Assembly (NCBI RefSeq): GCF_002979455.1
Contig: NZ_PCOU01000003.1
Coordinates: forward strand, 124,001 to 188,000
Length of the DNA: 64,000 nucleotides
Reading direction: 5' to 3'
From: Chryseobacterium sp. MYb7
Lineage (GTDB): Bacteria; Bacteroidota; Bacteroidia; Flavobacteriales; Weeksellaceae
Translations under genes and position numbers: made by a program
The notes under the pieces: model-generated
The model's input: the letters and a program-made list of their open reading frames with translations, nothing else
Database searches by the model: none
Told to the model about the DNA's origin: nothing
Part shown: piece by piece, positions 9,779 through 18,653 of the stretch
Numbering within the stretch: position 1 is the first letter of the stretch
How the letters are laid out: every line of letters begins with the position of its first letter

Positions 9779-11314
9779 TTATTGAACACTACTACACTCA
9801 TTTTTAACTTCGATAATTTCGTCATGAATTCTTTTATTGACATCTATTTTCGCTCCCTGTAAGCTGAAAATTGCAGTTCCTCTTTCTCTTGCGTAGAGAT
9901 TGGTAATAGAATCATATAATTTTGCAACCTCAAAAAAAGAACCGGATTCTTCAAGTTCTTTTCCTGCTTCAGGGGCATCTTTGACCCTGATTACATTTTT
10001 ATATTTTTTACTTAAATCGATCCAATTAATATAGTCTGCATGAAATGACATTGCTGTAACCCCTGCCTTTGAATAGTAATTTATAGCGCCAGTCTGCCCG
10101 TAGTTGTCACACAATACCATAGTATTTCCAGACTTTGACAATCGGGAATATTCTTTATCTACTTTTTGAGCCAATTCTTTCCAACCCTGCATATCGGCAA
10201 AGTCCTGTGGCAAGGGATGATCTTCCCCATCTTCCCAGCGAAGCAGTCCGAATTTTTTGTATTCGTCCTGATGGGATTCTATATATTGAGGACTTTTATT
10301 CGGAAAGGCTACATTATACAAAGGAAGAAATAAAAGCATAGGAATGAGTATACTGACCGGTTTCAAAAACCTTTTCCATCCTTTTTCAAATACGTGACTG
10401 AGAAAAACAGAACCAAAAGCAATATAAACCGGATACAAACCTATCGCATAATAGTCTTTTGCTTTAAAAAACAAAAACAGGGTAATTGTTATGATATAAC
10501 TCCAGAAGAAAAACCGGAATTTCTCAAAAGGATTATAGAGTAATAAAGCTCCCCATCCTGCAATAATTACGAAGATAACGCCTATGAAAAACAGAATCTG
10601 AGATTTCATAAAATCAATGCGGTCTACATGTACAAGCTGTTTTTCGGAAAGCTCTTTCATATGATGAATTACCGGAAACTGATTCTCATACTGCCAGAGA
10701 AGATTAGGGGAAATAATGATTAATGCTAAAAGTGCTGCCCAATACACATGAGACTGCATAAAAATCTTCCTTTGTTCTGTTAATAATAATGCTGGGATAA
10801 GTCCTAATAACGAAAAAACAATATTGTATTTATTTAATACTCCTATTCCGAAAATGATGGCTCCTATATAGATCCATTTCACTTGTTGGGAATTAAAATA
10901 TTTAATCAGGCTATAATAAAGGAACAGCCACAGCAAAATTTCTAAAGATGTTGGCTGAAACAGCATATTTACCCGAAGAAGTACTGAAAATAATATTCCT
11001 AATGAAGCCAGGATTTTAGCAACCAGACTTCCTTTGAGTTCTTCAACCACCTTCCATGTCAATGCTATGGTTAAAGCTCCGAACAGGGCTGGAAAAAATT
11101 TAACCCAAAATATAGAATTTCCCAACATTTTGATTATCCAGGCCAGCCAGGAATTAAAGGGAGGAACAGAGAGATATCCCCACGCCAGATGATTGGCCTG
11201 ATCAAGATGTAAATATTCATCTCTGTGCAATTCATACTCAGGACTTATCAATGAGTATTGGAGTACAAACTTTGTAATAATAAAAAGAAACAGAATCCAA
11301 TAGTCTTTTTTCAT
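9779..11314 (-). CDS. Glycosyltransferase family 39-type (PMT/ArnT-like) membrane protein
   Basis: Predicted polyprenyl-phosphate-sugar transferase of the inner membrane. The 511-residue protein has about 10-12 hydrophobic helices in its first 340 residues and a soluble C-terminal domain. The first external loop carries HRDEYLHLDQANHLAWGY (about 29-46), with the acidic Asp-Glu pair expected at the catalytic position of the PMT/ArnT superfamily, followed by a VPPF segment. No neighbouring lipid A gene identifies the acceptor, so the substrate is open. It lies alone on the minus strand, separated from the oxidoreductase gene by the heptamer array and promoter. Confidence 0.82.
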   Translation of the reverse strand: MKKDYWILFLFIITKFVLQYSLISPEYELHRDEYLHLDQANHLAWGYLSVPPFNSWLAWIIKMLGNSIFWVKFFPALFGALTIALTWKVVEELKGSLVAKILASLGILFSVLLRVNMLFQPTSLEILLWLFLYYSLIKYFNSQQVKWIYIGAIIFGIGVLNKYNIVFSLLGLIPALLLTEQRKIFMQSHVYWAALLALIIISPNLLWQYENQFPVIHHMKELSEKQLVHVDRIDFMKSQILFFIGVIFVIIAGWGALLLYNPFEKFRFFFWSYIITITLFLFFKAKDYYAIGLYPVYIAFGSVFLSHVFEKGWKRFLKPVSILIPMLLFLPLYNVAFPNKSPQYIESHQDEYKKFGLLRWEDGEDHPLPQDFADMQGWKELAQKVDKEYSRLSKSGNTMVLCDNYGQTGAINYYSKAGVTAMSFHADYINWIDLSKKYKNVIRVKDAPEAGKELEESGSFFEVAKLYDSITNLYARERGTAIFSLQGAKIDVNKRIHDEIIEVKNECSSVQ

Positions 11315-11364
11315 GGAGGTATAGTTTGGAATTTAAAATTAAGACATTTTAAATTTACTTTTTG

Positions 11365-11920
11365 TTACACCTTTTCAAAGTTATTATCAGAAATTTCGGA
11401 TTTTATCTTTTGAATTTTCTCTGACCAATAATTAATTTTCTCATTTTTATCAAGAAACTCTTCAATCGGCTTATTTTGACAGGAAATCAACGATTCCTGG
11501 TAAGACTGCAATATGTTTTTTAAATACATTTCGTAGTCTTTAGGATTTTTAGGAATATATCCTATTCCATCACAGCCACAGCTATGAAAACATTTTCCTG
11601 TTTTAAAAAGACCTTCTATAATTTTCCATTCTTTGACCGCTGTTTTTTTAGGGGCCTTGAAATCCAGCCATCATACTGGCGCACTCAGGACATTTTATCG
11701 CTCTGTTTTCAATCTCTGAAACAATTTTCTGTAACTCTTTTGTCTCTGTTTTTGTAAAAACGTATCCTATTTTACAAATTGACTTTCCATCCGGTTCATG
11801 ATATATTTTCTCTTTTTCGATCCGACGTAAAATATCAGCACTATCAGGTTGTTTAAATGATTTTCGGCATTTAAAACAAACATAATGTGATTTATAAGTT
11901 TTCACAGCGTACCTGCACAT
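11365..11920 (-). pseudogene. Cysteine-rich zinc-ribbon-like hypothetical protein, split by a +1 frameshift
   Basis: The first frame (ATG 11920, stop at 11648) gives 90 residues with two paired-cysteine knuckles (CFKCRKSF and CPECASMMAG). The coding signal does not end there: shifting +1 at the GGCCCCTAA region opens another ~98 codons without a stop, to TAA at 11365-11367, with a CFHSCGCDGIGYIP segment. I recall related Bacteroidota proteins running straight through an APKK segment at this point, which the shifted frame restores. An extra base in GGCCCC, a sequencing error, or a real +1 shift at CCC-TAA would all fit. Function unknown; cysteine pairs suggest metal binding. Confidence 0.7.
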
Positions 11921-11978
11921 TTTTCATGGATTTATATGATTCAAATATAGGAATTTAGTCTTTCAAAAGGTTTTAATA

Positions 11979-12018
11979 CAAAAAAAGAATCCCGGAGAAA
12001 AAAATTCCTCCAGGATTC
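11979..12018 (-). terminator. Terminator of the ABC efflux operon
   Basis: GAATCCCGGAG (11987-11997) pairs with CTCCAGGATTC (12008-12018) with one mismatch or wobble. On the minus strand it is followed by a T run (complement of the A run at 11980-11986). It lies just after the adaptor gene stop at 12047. Confidence 0.7.
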
Positions 12019-12046
12019 ACAGTTTAAAAGTGTATAGTGTAGTTTA

Positions 12047-13258
12047 TTATTTTTGCTTAGATTTCTCTTTCAGCTCTTCTTTATCTTTATCGGATGGATT
12101 CCATACTTTAATTTCAGTATCTTTAGTAATATTTGATCCTGGAAGAATCTGAACGTTGATACCGTCACTTGCTCCCAGTTTCACGTATACTTTTTTGAAT
12201 TTACCGTCTTTTTGTTTTACTTCTACGAAAGGTACGTCTTTTCCTTGTTTCTTTTCATATTGAACTAAAGATTCATCCAATAATAATGCATTTTTCTGAG
12301 AACTCAAAACAATTTCACCATTGGCAGAAAAACCTGCTCTAATATACTCATTATTAGGATTGGTTACATTCCCTTCTACCGGAAATTTAATAGTTCCTGC
12401 ATTATCCTTTCCTTTAGGGGCAATCATGGTTAGTTTTCCAGGGAACGTTTTATTTTGTAATGCACCGATTACGATATTCATATCCATACCTTCACTTAGC
12501 TTTCCGGCTTGAGCTTCATCAATTTCACCTTTAAAGATCAGAACATTTAAATCTGCTACTGAACAAATTGTTGTTCCCGCGTTAAAGTTATTGGCTTCAA
12601 TCACCTGGCTTCCTGCTTTTACAGGAACTTCCAGTACGGTACCTGAAGCTTTGGAACGGATTTCTGTGGTAGCTAAGCCCTGTCCTTTAAGTTCAGGAGT
12701 TGCCCCTGTTTTAGCGATCTGAAGTCTTTTTTGAGCGGTATTTAATTGCTGCTGAGCATTTTTCAAAGTCTGTTGCTGAGAAAACAATTGCTGCTGAGAG
12801 TTCAGGTACTCTTGTTTAGAAGCAACTCCCTGTTTGTAGAGTCTCTCCTGCATTTCAAATTGCTTCTGCATATTTCCTACATTCATCTGAGCATTGCTGA
12901 TCTGGATCTGCGCATTCTGAACTTCCTGCTGAGAAGCATTTACTTCAGAAATACTTGGAACAATCTTTACGGTAGCAATCAGCTGCCCCACCTCTACTTT
13001 ATCTCCTTCTTTTACTAAGATTTTTTCTATAATCCCCGCAATATTGGGTTTGATTTCAATTTCTTCTTTTGGAACAATTTTCCCCGTAGCCATTACTTTA
13101 TCATCCATATTCTGAATAGTAGGCTTACGGGTAAGAAAAGCCTCGCTTTCTTTGGAATTAGATTTGATAAAATAGCCAAGCCCTGAGAACAATGCCACTG
13201 CAAATAAAAGCCCCAACACAATATAAATGGCTTTTTTCCAGGTGAATTTCTTTTTCAT
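12047..13258 (-). CDS. MacA/HlyD-type periplasmic adaptor of an ABC efflux system
   Basis: Membrane-fusion protein that would link the ABC transporter to an outer-membrane channel. The 403-residue protein has one N-terminal membrane anchor (about 10-30), a biotinyl-lipoyl half (VKEGDKVEVGQLIATVK, about 80-97), a Gln-rich coiled-coil hairpin (about 105-185), the second lipoyl half (RSKASGTVLEVPVKAGSQV) and a beta-barrel/membrane-proximal region. It is the last gene of the operon with two permeases and an ATPase. No TolC-like gene is present nearby, so the outer-membrane partner must be elsewhere. Confidence 0.9.
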   Translation of the reverse strand: MKKKFTWKKAIYIVLGLLFAVALFSGLGYFIKSNSKESEAFLTRKPTIQNMDDKVMATGKIVPKEEIEIKPNIAGIIEKILVKEGDKVEVGQLIATVKIVPSISEVNASQQEVQNAQIQISNAQMNVGNMQKQFEMQERLYKQGVASKQEYLNSQQQLFSQQQTLKNAQQQLNTAQKRLQIAKTGATPELKGQGLATTEIRSKASGTVLEVPVKAGSQVIEANNFNAGTTICSVADLNVLIFKGEIDEAQAGKLSEGMDMNIVIGALQNKTFPGKLTMIAPKGKDNAGTIKFPVEGNVTNPNNEYIRAGFSANGEIVLSSQKNALLLDESLVQYEKKQGKDVPFVEVKQKDGKFKKVYVKLGASDGINVQILPGSNITKDTEIKVWNPSDKDKEELKEKSKQK

Positions 13259-13306
13259 ATGTATAGTTTATTTTTTATTAAATAGATTGAATGATGTGAA
13301 AATTAA

Positions 13307-14578
13307 TTATTCTGTTCTTAATGCTTCAATAGGTCTGATCTTTACGGCTCTCTGCGCAGGGATCATCCCGATTACCAACCCTAAAATTACCATTACAGCC
13401 ATCGCTGCAAATACGTTTCCATAGTTGACTGTCGGGTTATAAAAAGGAAATGAATCCTGTCCCTGGGTGGCTGCATTCAGAATCATCAATACAAAAATTC
13501 CAAACATAAAACCTAATAATCCCGAGGAGAGTGTGATCACAACACTTTCCAGTAAAATCTGATTTCTTACTTCTGCCGGTTTTGCTCCTAACGCTCTTCT
13601 AATCCCGATTTCTTTGGTTCTTTCTTTTACTGTAATCAGGAGAATATTCGAAATAGCAATAACTCCCGCAAGAATCGTCAGTGTACCCACGATAATGGTT
13701 AGCAACTGCATTCCCGTAAGGAAACCTGTCAGTTTTTTAAACTCTTTTCCAAGATTGAAACTTCCAAACGCATTGGTATCTTCAGGTGAAACTTTATTTT
13801 TTGTTTTCAAAACCTGTTTTACGTCTTCTTCTACAGAGTTTACATTGGCATTTGGTTTACTTACGATAGCAAACATGTCAATCTGTTCTCCTGCATTATA
13901 CATTTTCGTATACGTAGAAAGTGGGATGAAAGCTGTTTGATCATTTTCGAATCCACCTCCTTTTTTCATACGGAAAACTCCAATTACATTAAAGAATAGT
14001 CCTTTAATATTGATCGATTTTCCTATTGGATTTTCTTTTTTCTTGCCATCAAAGAAGTTTTTATAAATCTCTTCTCCGATAACTACTACATTTTTATTTC
14101 CTGAAACATCGGCATCATTGATATAGCGTCCGAAGATCAGCTTCTTTTCTGAAATTTTATTTCCTACAGAGTAATCTCCGGTAAGCGAATAGGTTCCGTT
14201 CTTCCCGTTTCTTGACATGGCTTCTCCCGGTGTTCCCGTAAAGCTTCCTCTTGCATTTTGTGGCGATATATAATCTATGGCTGTCACTTTTCTTTTCAGC
14301 ATTTCCATATCGTTCAGCTTCAGGTGAACTTCCCTTCCTTTAGGAAATCCTTCATAAGGAATTGACGTTTTCTGTGCCCACAGAAAGATTGAATTGGTGG
14401 CAAAACCGGAAAATAATTTATCAAAACCATTTTCCATTCCTTTTGCAGCTCCAAGAAGGCTTACATACAAAAACATCCCCCATCCTACTCCAATCATGGT
14501 AAGAAACGTTCGGAGTTTATTATTCCTCAATGAATAATAAATTTCCTGCCAAGTGTCTTTTTTAAATATGATATTCAC
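13307..14578 (-). CDS. MacB-like ABC transporter permease (second)
   Basis: Four-helix FtsX/MacB-type permease with a large periplasmic MacB_PCD domain. The 423-residue protein has one helix near 27-45, the periplasmic region (about 50-285), and three C-terminal helices around an ERTKEIGIRRALGAKPAEV coupling segment (about 325-343). It ends in PAQRAVKIRPIEALRTE, the standard family tail. It pairs with the homologous permease immediately upstream, suggesting a heterodimer served by the ATPase at 16456-17145. Confidence 0.92.
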   Translation of the reverse strand: MNIIFKKDTWQEIYYSLRNNKLRTFLTMIGVGWGMFLYVSLLGAAKGMENGFDKLFSGFATNSIFLWAQKTSIPYEGFPKGREVHLKLNDMEMLKRKVTAIDYISPQNARGSFTGTPGEAMSRNGKNGTYSLTGDYSVGNKISEKKLIFGRYINDADVSGNKNVVVIGEEIYKNFFDGKKKENPIGKSINIKGLFFNVIGVFRMKKGGGFENDQTAFIPLSTYTKMYNAGEQIDMFAIVSKPNANVNSVEEDVKQVLKTKNKVSPEDTNAFGSFNLGKEFKKLTGFLTGMQLLTIIVGTLTILAGVIAISNILLITVKERTKEIGIRRALGAKPAEVRNQILLESVVITLSSGLLGFMFGIFVLMILNAATQGQDSFPFYNPTVNYGNVFAAMAVMVILGLVIGMIPAQRAVKIRPIEALRTE

Positions 14579-14639
14579 CTTGTTGAATTATAAGTTATAA
14601 ATTATGAATTCCATTAATTCGTTTGTCTTTTTTCACAAA

Positions 14640-15869
14640 TTACTCTGTTCTCAATGCTTCGATCGGTTTAATTCTTGAAGCTCTGTATGCAGGTACAAAA
14701 CCTGCAATTAGTCCTGAAAAAATCAAAGCAATGAACGCCATAATAATAGAACCCCATCCTACGCTTGGGCTTTTAATAAAAAACTCTTCAAGACTGTTCC
14801 CAATAAGGCTTAATGTCAAAACGCCTATTCCTACTCCAATAAGTCCGGATACTACTGTAATGACAACACTTTCCTGAACAATCAGCCCTACAATTCCGCT
14901 TGGCTTTGCTCCAATAGCTTTTCGTACTCCAATCTCTTTGGTTCTTTCTTTTACAATATACACCATTATGTTACTAATCCCGATAATTCCCGCAAGCAAT
15001 GTACCCATACCAATAAACCCGACAATCGCTGTAAGCACTGCCATAAACTCAAATGTGTCATTCATGTTTTGGGCATTATTCCAGACACGAACCCCATTTT
15101 CATCATCAGGAGAAACACTTTTTCTCGCTTTGAATTTATCTTTAAGCTCATCACCATACTTAATGGCCTGATCCGGAGTCAGTTTATCATTGTATGTAAT
15201 ATAGGCTATATTTACTGTATCCGAGCCTTTTTTCATTTGTTGCAAGGTCGTAATAGGCACAGTAATATGTCTTTCGTCCCAGTCTCCACCATCATCAGAA
15301 AATACTCCTACCACTTTAAACATGGTTCCATTAATGTCCAGTTCTTTTCCTACAGGACTTCCATTTTTAATCAAATCTCTCTGTACCATTCTTCCGATCA
15401 CTGCCACATTTTGTTTTCCTTCCAGATCTCGGGGCGTAATATACCTGCCGTCAATCATTTTTCTGTTTTCAATGACCTGCTCTCCCGGCTCCGCTCCATG
15501 TACCTGATATATTCCGCTCTCTTTTCCATACTTCACCATTAAACTGGCATTATATCTGGGACTTGAAGCACCTACATTCTTCTTTTCAGCATTAATAAGG
15601 AAATCATAGTCATTGTTATTCATAGTAACCGTTCGGTCTGACTGTAATCCTTTATAAGCCAATGTTGTTTTTCCTGTACTGATGGTGATCAGGTTTTTGG
15701 CATCTCCTGAAAATCCTTCGGAAAATGCATTCTGAAGTCCTTTCCCAATTCCGAAAAGTACAATGAAAATAAACAGTCCCAAAGCTACCGTAAACCCTGA
15801 AAGTACTGTCCGAAGTACATTACTACGGATAGAACTGAATATTTCCTGCCAACGATCTAGGTCAAACAT
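14640..15869 (-). CDS. MacB-like ABC transporter permease (first)
   Basis: Paralogue of the next permease, 409 residues from the ATG at 15869 (MFDLDRWQEIFSSIRSN). This start aligns with the paralogue's N-terminus; an upstream in-frame ATG at 15902 would add eleven atypical residues. Domain order: one N-terminal helix, periplasmic MacB_PCD domain, then three helices around ERTKEIGVRKAIGAKPSGI, and the tail PAYRASRIKPIEALRTE. Such transporters move peptides, lipoproteins or drugs across the envelope; the substrate cannot be inferred here. An S23-type gene and degenerate repeats separate it from the ATPase gene. Confidence 0.9.
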   Translation of the reverse strand: MFDLDRWQEIFSSIRSNVLRTVLSGFTVALGLFIFIVLFGIGKGLQNAFSEGFSGDAKNLITISTGKTTLAYKGLQSDRTVTMNNNDYDFLINAEKKNVGASSPRYNASLMVKYGKESGIYQVHGAEPGEQVIENRKMIDGRYITPRDLEGKQNVAVIGRMVQRDLIKNGSPVGKELDINGTMFKVVGVFSDDGGDWDERHITVPITTLQQMKKGSDTVNIAYITYNDKLTPDQAIKYGDELKDKFKARKSVSPDDENGVRVWNNAQNMNDTFEFMAVLTAIVGFIGMGTLLAGIIGISNIMVYIVKERTKEIGVRKAIGAKPSGIVGLIVQESVVITVVSGLIGVGIGVLTLSLIGNSLEEFFIKSPSVGWGSIIMAFIALIFSGLIAGFVPAYRASRIKPIEALRTE

Positions 15870-15975
15870 AGTTTTTATTTTTTTACATTGTAAAAAAGTC
15901 AATTAGCTTCGCTTTCAATTTTCTTCGAAGTCAATTAACTTTATTGTCAATTTATTCTTCATCAGTCTTTAATTA

Positions 15976-15987
15976 CGAAGCAAAATT
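15976..15987. repeat. Left copy of a 12-bp direct repeat flanking the S23-type gene
   Basis: CGAAGCAAAATT, identical to 16427-16438. The pair brackets the four-helix-bundle gene 16001-16357. Confidence 0.6.
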
Positions 15988-16000
15988 CATTTTCACATTT

Positions 16001-16357
16001 CTAATCTTTTTTCAACATTTTACTTAACAAGATAAATGCTGTTTTTATTAAATTTCCAATTTTTGTTAATTCCTCTATTTTAATATAATTACATTCGATA
16101 ACGATATCAAAACAAGAATCCAACTCAATAACCGAACCTCTGGCAATTTCAAAATACCTTTTCCTTTCCAGTTCAGATTTTCTTGAACACCCTTCGGTAA
16201 TATTTAATAACACTGAAGTAGAAGCTCTCCGTATCTGGTCGATTATATTAAATTTTTCATGATCAGGAATTTTAGATAAAATCTTATAACATTCTATTCT
16301 TAATTCTCTGACTGACTGATAAACATCAAGTTTATAATGGTTCAGATTTAAAAACAT
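16001..16357 (-). CDS. Four helix bundle protein (S23 / 23S rRNA intervening-sequence family)
   Basis: 118-residue helical protein with family hallmarks: YQSVRELRIECYKILSKIP, a RRAST(S)VLLNITEGC segment (about 43-58), a RYFEIARGSVIELDSC segment (about 69-84), and a C-terminal helix ending in LSKMLKK. Homologues were first known from intervening sequences of 23S rRNA genes, but many are stand-alone; the biochemical role is not established. Here it sits inside an ABC operon, between the ATPase and first permease, on the same strand. It is bracketed by a 12-bp direct repeat, which suggests insertion as a small unit. Confidence 0.85.
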   Translation of the reverse strand: MFLNLNHYKLDVYQSVRELRIECYKILSKIPDHEKFNIIDQIRRASTSVLLNITEGCSRKSELERKRYFEIARGSVIELDSCFDIVIECNYIKIEELTKIGNLIKTAFILLSKMLKKD

Positions 16358-16415
16358 TTTTATTTTTTTTCATATTCATTTGTGTGTGTTATTAATTATT
16401 TTCCCTCTTCATTAT

Positions 16416-16439
16416 CAATTCACTTGCGAAGCAAAATTG
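16416..16439. repeat. REP-like palindromic element with right copy of the 12-bp repeat
   Basis: A compact inverted repeat: outer arms CAATT and AATTG around inner arms TTGC and GCAA with a GAA loop. It contains CGAAGCAAAATT at 16427-16438, the right copy of the direct repeat at 15976-15987. A degenerate relative seems to lie at about 15900-15945, between the S23-type gene and the first permease. Confidence 0.5.
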
Positions 16440-16455
16440 ACTGTTCACCATTCAC

Positions 16456-17145
16456 CTATAATACAATCTGCTTAATAAACTCATCACTTTCAATAATCCC
16501 GTCCTTCAGTATTACATTTCTTTTGGTTTGTGCAGCAACATCAGGTTCGTGGGTTACAACAATGATTGTTTTTCCCTCATTATTAATATCCTGAAGCAGT
16601 TTCATAATATCATGAGTGGTTTTGGAGTCCAATGCTCCGGTAGGCTCATCTGCCAGTACCACTTTTGGATTGGTAATCAAAGCTCTTGCAATAGCTACTC
16701 TCTGCTTCTGTCCTCCGGAAAGCTCACTAGGAAGGTGATTGGCCCATTGTACAAGTCCTACTTTCTCCAGATATTCCATAGCTTTCAGATTTCGTTCTTT
16801 TCTCGGTACATTCTGATAGTACAGAGGAAGAGCTACATTTTCCAAAGCTGTTTTATAATTGATAAGGTTAAAAGACTGAAAAATAAATCCTAAAAATCTA
16901 CTTCTGTATTCTGCAGCTTTTATTTCAGATAAATGTTCAATAGGAACACCATCCAATTCATAGGTTCCTGAATCTTTTTCATCCAGAATCCCAATAATAT
17001 TAAGAAGCGTAGATTTTCCGGAACCGGAACTTCCCATAATAGAAACAAACTCCCCTTCAGAAATATTCAGATTAATTCCTTTGAGAACATGAAGCTTGCT
17101 TTTCCCTGTATCGTATGACTTATTTAAATCCTGAATTACTAACAT
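16456..17145 (-). CDS. MacB/LolD-type ABC transporter ATPase
   Basis: Energises the efflux complex with the two permeases and the adaptor downstream. The 229-residue protein is a complete nucleotide-binding domain: Walker A GSSGSGKST (about 38-46), Q-loop FIFQSFNLI (about 88-96), signature LSGGQKQR (about 142-149), Walker B VVLADEPTGALDS, and H-loop VVTHE. It is the first gene of the operon. The spacing to the next operon gene (first permease) is unusually large because of the inserted S23-type gene. Confidence 0.93.
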   Translation of the reverse strand: MLVIQDLNKSYDTGKSKLHVLKGINLNISEGEFVSIMGSSGSGKSTLLNIIGILDEKDSGTYELDGVPIEHLSEIKAAEYRSRFLGFIFQSFNLINYKTALENVALPLYYQNVPRKERNLKAMEYLEKVGLVQWANHLPSELSGGQKQRVAIARALITNPKVVLADEPTGALDSKTTHDIMKLLQDINNEGKTIIVVTHEPDVAAQTKRNVILKDGIIESDEFIKQIVL

Positions 17146-17353
17146 TAAGTGATGTATGTTTTATACCCAATAAGTAGATGATATTTTCAAATTGTTACAA
17201 GAATAAAAATTTATTCAAATATTTTTTTGTTTAACGGTTTAAACCTTTATTAATAGTACTTTATAAAATTCTGTTTAACTGTAACTACGGTTTTCCATCT
17301 ATTTACCCCTTAGATAGCGGTCTAGCCTATTATTCGAGCCAGTTTCATGTAAA

Positions 17354-17362
17354 TGTGGAAAA
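17354..17362 (-). promoter_or_regulatory. DnaA-box-like site (TTTTCCACA) upstream of nrdB
   Basis: The minus strand reads TTTTCCACA, a common variant of the DnaA box. It lies about 215 bp upstream of the nrdB ATG. The match to a 9-mer could be chance in AT-rich DNA, but see the perfect site at 17526. Confidence 0.3.
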
Positions 17363-17525
17363 CTTTTCAGGCTAAAAGTCAACCGATTAGTATTTACCTC
17401 TTTCAAAATCAGTTCTTTTTTTCGAACTTTGCTATTAGTTCTTTACAAGAAATATGAATTTACGGAAGTGAATAACTTTATTTAGCAACTCACAGATAAA
17501 CAAAAAGTTAAGTATTTCAGGAACG

Positions 17526-17534
17526 TTATCCACA
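17526..17534 (+). promoter_or_regulatory. Perfect DnaA box (TTATCCACA) close to nrdB start
   Basis: TTATCCACA is the canonical strong DnaA box and is 35 bp upstream of the nrdB ATG. In E. coli, DnaA boxes in the nrdAB regulatory region tie nucleotide-reductase expression to replication initiation, so a similar role is possible here. Confidence 0.45.
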
Positions 17535-17569
17535 GGGATCTAAATTATTTAATTATAAAGATATTTAAT

Positions 17570-18544
17570 ATGGGAATTTTTGATAAAAGAGTAAGTTATA
17601 AGCCATTTGAATACCCGGAGGTTCTTCAATTTGTAGAGGCAATCAACAAATCGTTCTGGGTACATTCCGAAGTGGACTTTACTGCAGATGTTCAGGATTT
17701 TCATTCGCAGTTGGAACCACATGAAAAGCATGCTGTGAAAAATGCGCTGTTAGCCATTGCACAGATCGAGGTGTCTGTAAAGACATTCTGGGGGAATTTA
17801 TACAACCACCTACCAAAGCCGGAATTCAATGGATTAGGATCTACTTTTGCAGAATGCGAGTTTCGTCATTCTGAAGCATATTCCCGTTTATTAGAGGTAT
17901 TAGGATATAACGACGAATTCCTTAACGTGATCGAAATTCCTGCGGTAAAAGGGAGAATTGAGTTCTTAGGAAATGCTTTAAAACATGCTAATTCTGCAAC
18001 CCCTAAAGAGTATGTTTCTGCTTTACTGTTATTCAGTATTTTAGTAGAAAATGTTTCTCTTTTCTCGCAGTTTGCCATCATCCTTTCTTTCACAAGATTC
18101 AAAGGGTTTATGAAAAATGTTTCCAATATCATCGCATGGACTTCCGTAGATGAACAAATTCACGCCAATGCAGGAATCTACCTGATCAACAAAATCCGTG
18201 AAGAACAGCCTGACTTATTAACAGACAGCGATATTGAAGATATCTACACGTTAGTGGATGAATCTATCGCAAGAGAAGGTGATATCCTTAGCTGGATCTT
18301 TGAACTAGGAGAAATCGACAATGTTTCTAAAGAAGATTTATTAAACTTCATGAAATACCGTGTAGATGACAGCTTGAAGAAAATCAACATGAAAACAAGA
18401 TACAACATCACTCCGGAACAATATAAACCAATGGTATGGTTCGAAGAGGAAGTTTTCGCCAATTCATTAGATGATTTCTTTGCAAAAAGACCTGTAGATT
18501 ACACGAAGCACGATAAAAGTATTACAGCAAACGATTTGTTCTAA
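17570..18544 (+). CDS. nrdB: Class Ia ribonucleotide reductase, small (beta) subunit
   Basis: Carries the diiron-tyrosyl radical cofactor that starts ribonucleotide reduction. The 324-residue protein shows the ligand pattern EFRHSEAY (Glu97, His100, radical Tyr104), ILVENV (Glu160), and DEQIH (Glu195, His198), with Glu67 likely in place of the first carboxylate. Keeping the Tyr supports a tyrosyl-radical enzyme, not the Mn/Fe Phe type. It precedes nrdA in the order nrdB-orf-nrdA, the reverse of the enterobacterial order. DnaA-box-like sites lie upstream. Confidence 0.96.
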   Translation: MGIFDKRVSYKPFEYPEVLQFVEAINKSFWVHSEVDFTADVQDFHSQLEPHEKHAVKNALLAIAQIEVSVKTFWGNLYNHLPKPEFNGLGSTFAECEFRHSEAYSRLLEVLGYNDEFLNVIEIPAVKGRIEFLGNALKHANSATPKEYVSALLLFSILVENVSLFSQFAIILSFTRFKGFMKNVSNIIAWTSVDEQIHANAGIYLINKIREEQPDLLTDSDIEDIYTLVDESIAREGDILSWIFELGEIDNVSKEDLLNFMKYRVDDSLKKINMKTRYNITPEQYKPMVWFEEEVFANSLDDFFAKRPVDYTKHDKSITANDLF

Positions 18545-18548
18545 TACG

Positions 18549-18570
18549 GAGGCGCGAGCGAAGCGAGCGT
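18549..18570. repeat. GC-rich interspersed repeat fragment
   Basis: A GC-rich stretch (GCGCGAGCGAAGCGAGCG) immediately after nrdB, in otherwise AT-rich DNA. Its composition and the GCGAGC-GAA-GCGAGC internal repeat look like a fragment of a dispersed intergenic repeat. Only one copy was noticed in this window. Confidence 0.35.
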
Positions 18571-18653
18571 CAAAGCAGTCAGTATCGGGATTAATCCTTT
18601 TCTGATTCATAAGTGGAATTGCTGTTCATTAATAAAGCACAAATACAAAAGAA

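Larger units (their letters stand above)
17146..17569. other. Divergent intergenic region between ABC efflux and nrd operons
   Basis: A 424-bp AT-rich region driving the ATPase gene leftwards and nrdB rightwards. It holds two DnaA-box-like sequences (17354-17362 and 17526-17534). I looked for a tRNA, an NrdR-type box and a riboswitch-like fold and found none that I can support. Confidence 0.55.

Noticed and set aside
15069..15542. A 157-codon plus-strand open frame opposite the first ABC permease
   Set aside because: Antisense to conserved MacB motifs with no family features of its own.
16001..16357. rRNA intervening sequence implied by the S23-type gene
   Set aside because: There is no 23S rRNA sequence around it; it lies between protein-coding genes.
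17281..17345. Possible tRNA or riboswitch in the nrd upstream region
   Set aside because: A TTCGAG segment resembles a T-loop, but no acceptor, D or anticodon stem can be drawn around it.
17526..17534. Chromosomal replication origin
   Set aside because: A single perfect DnaA box and one variant are far too few, there is no AT-rich unwinding cluster with boxes, and no dnaA or dnaN gene is near.
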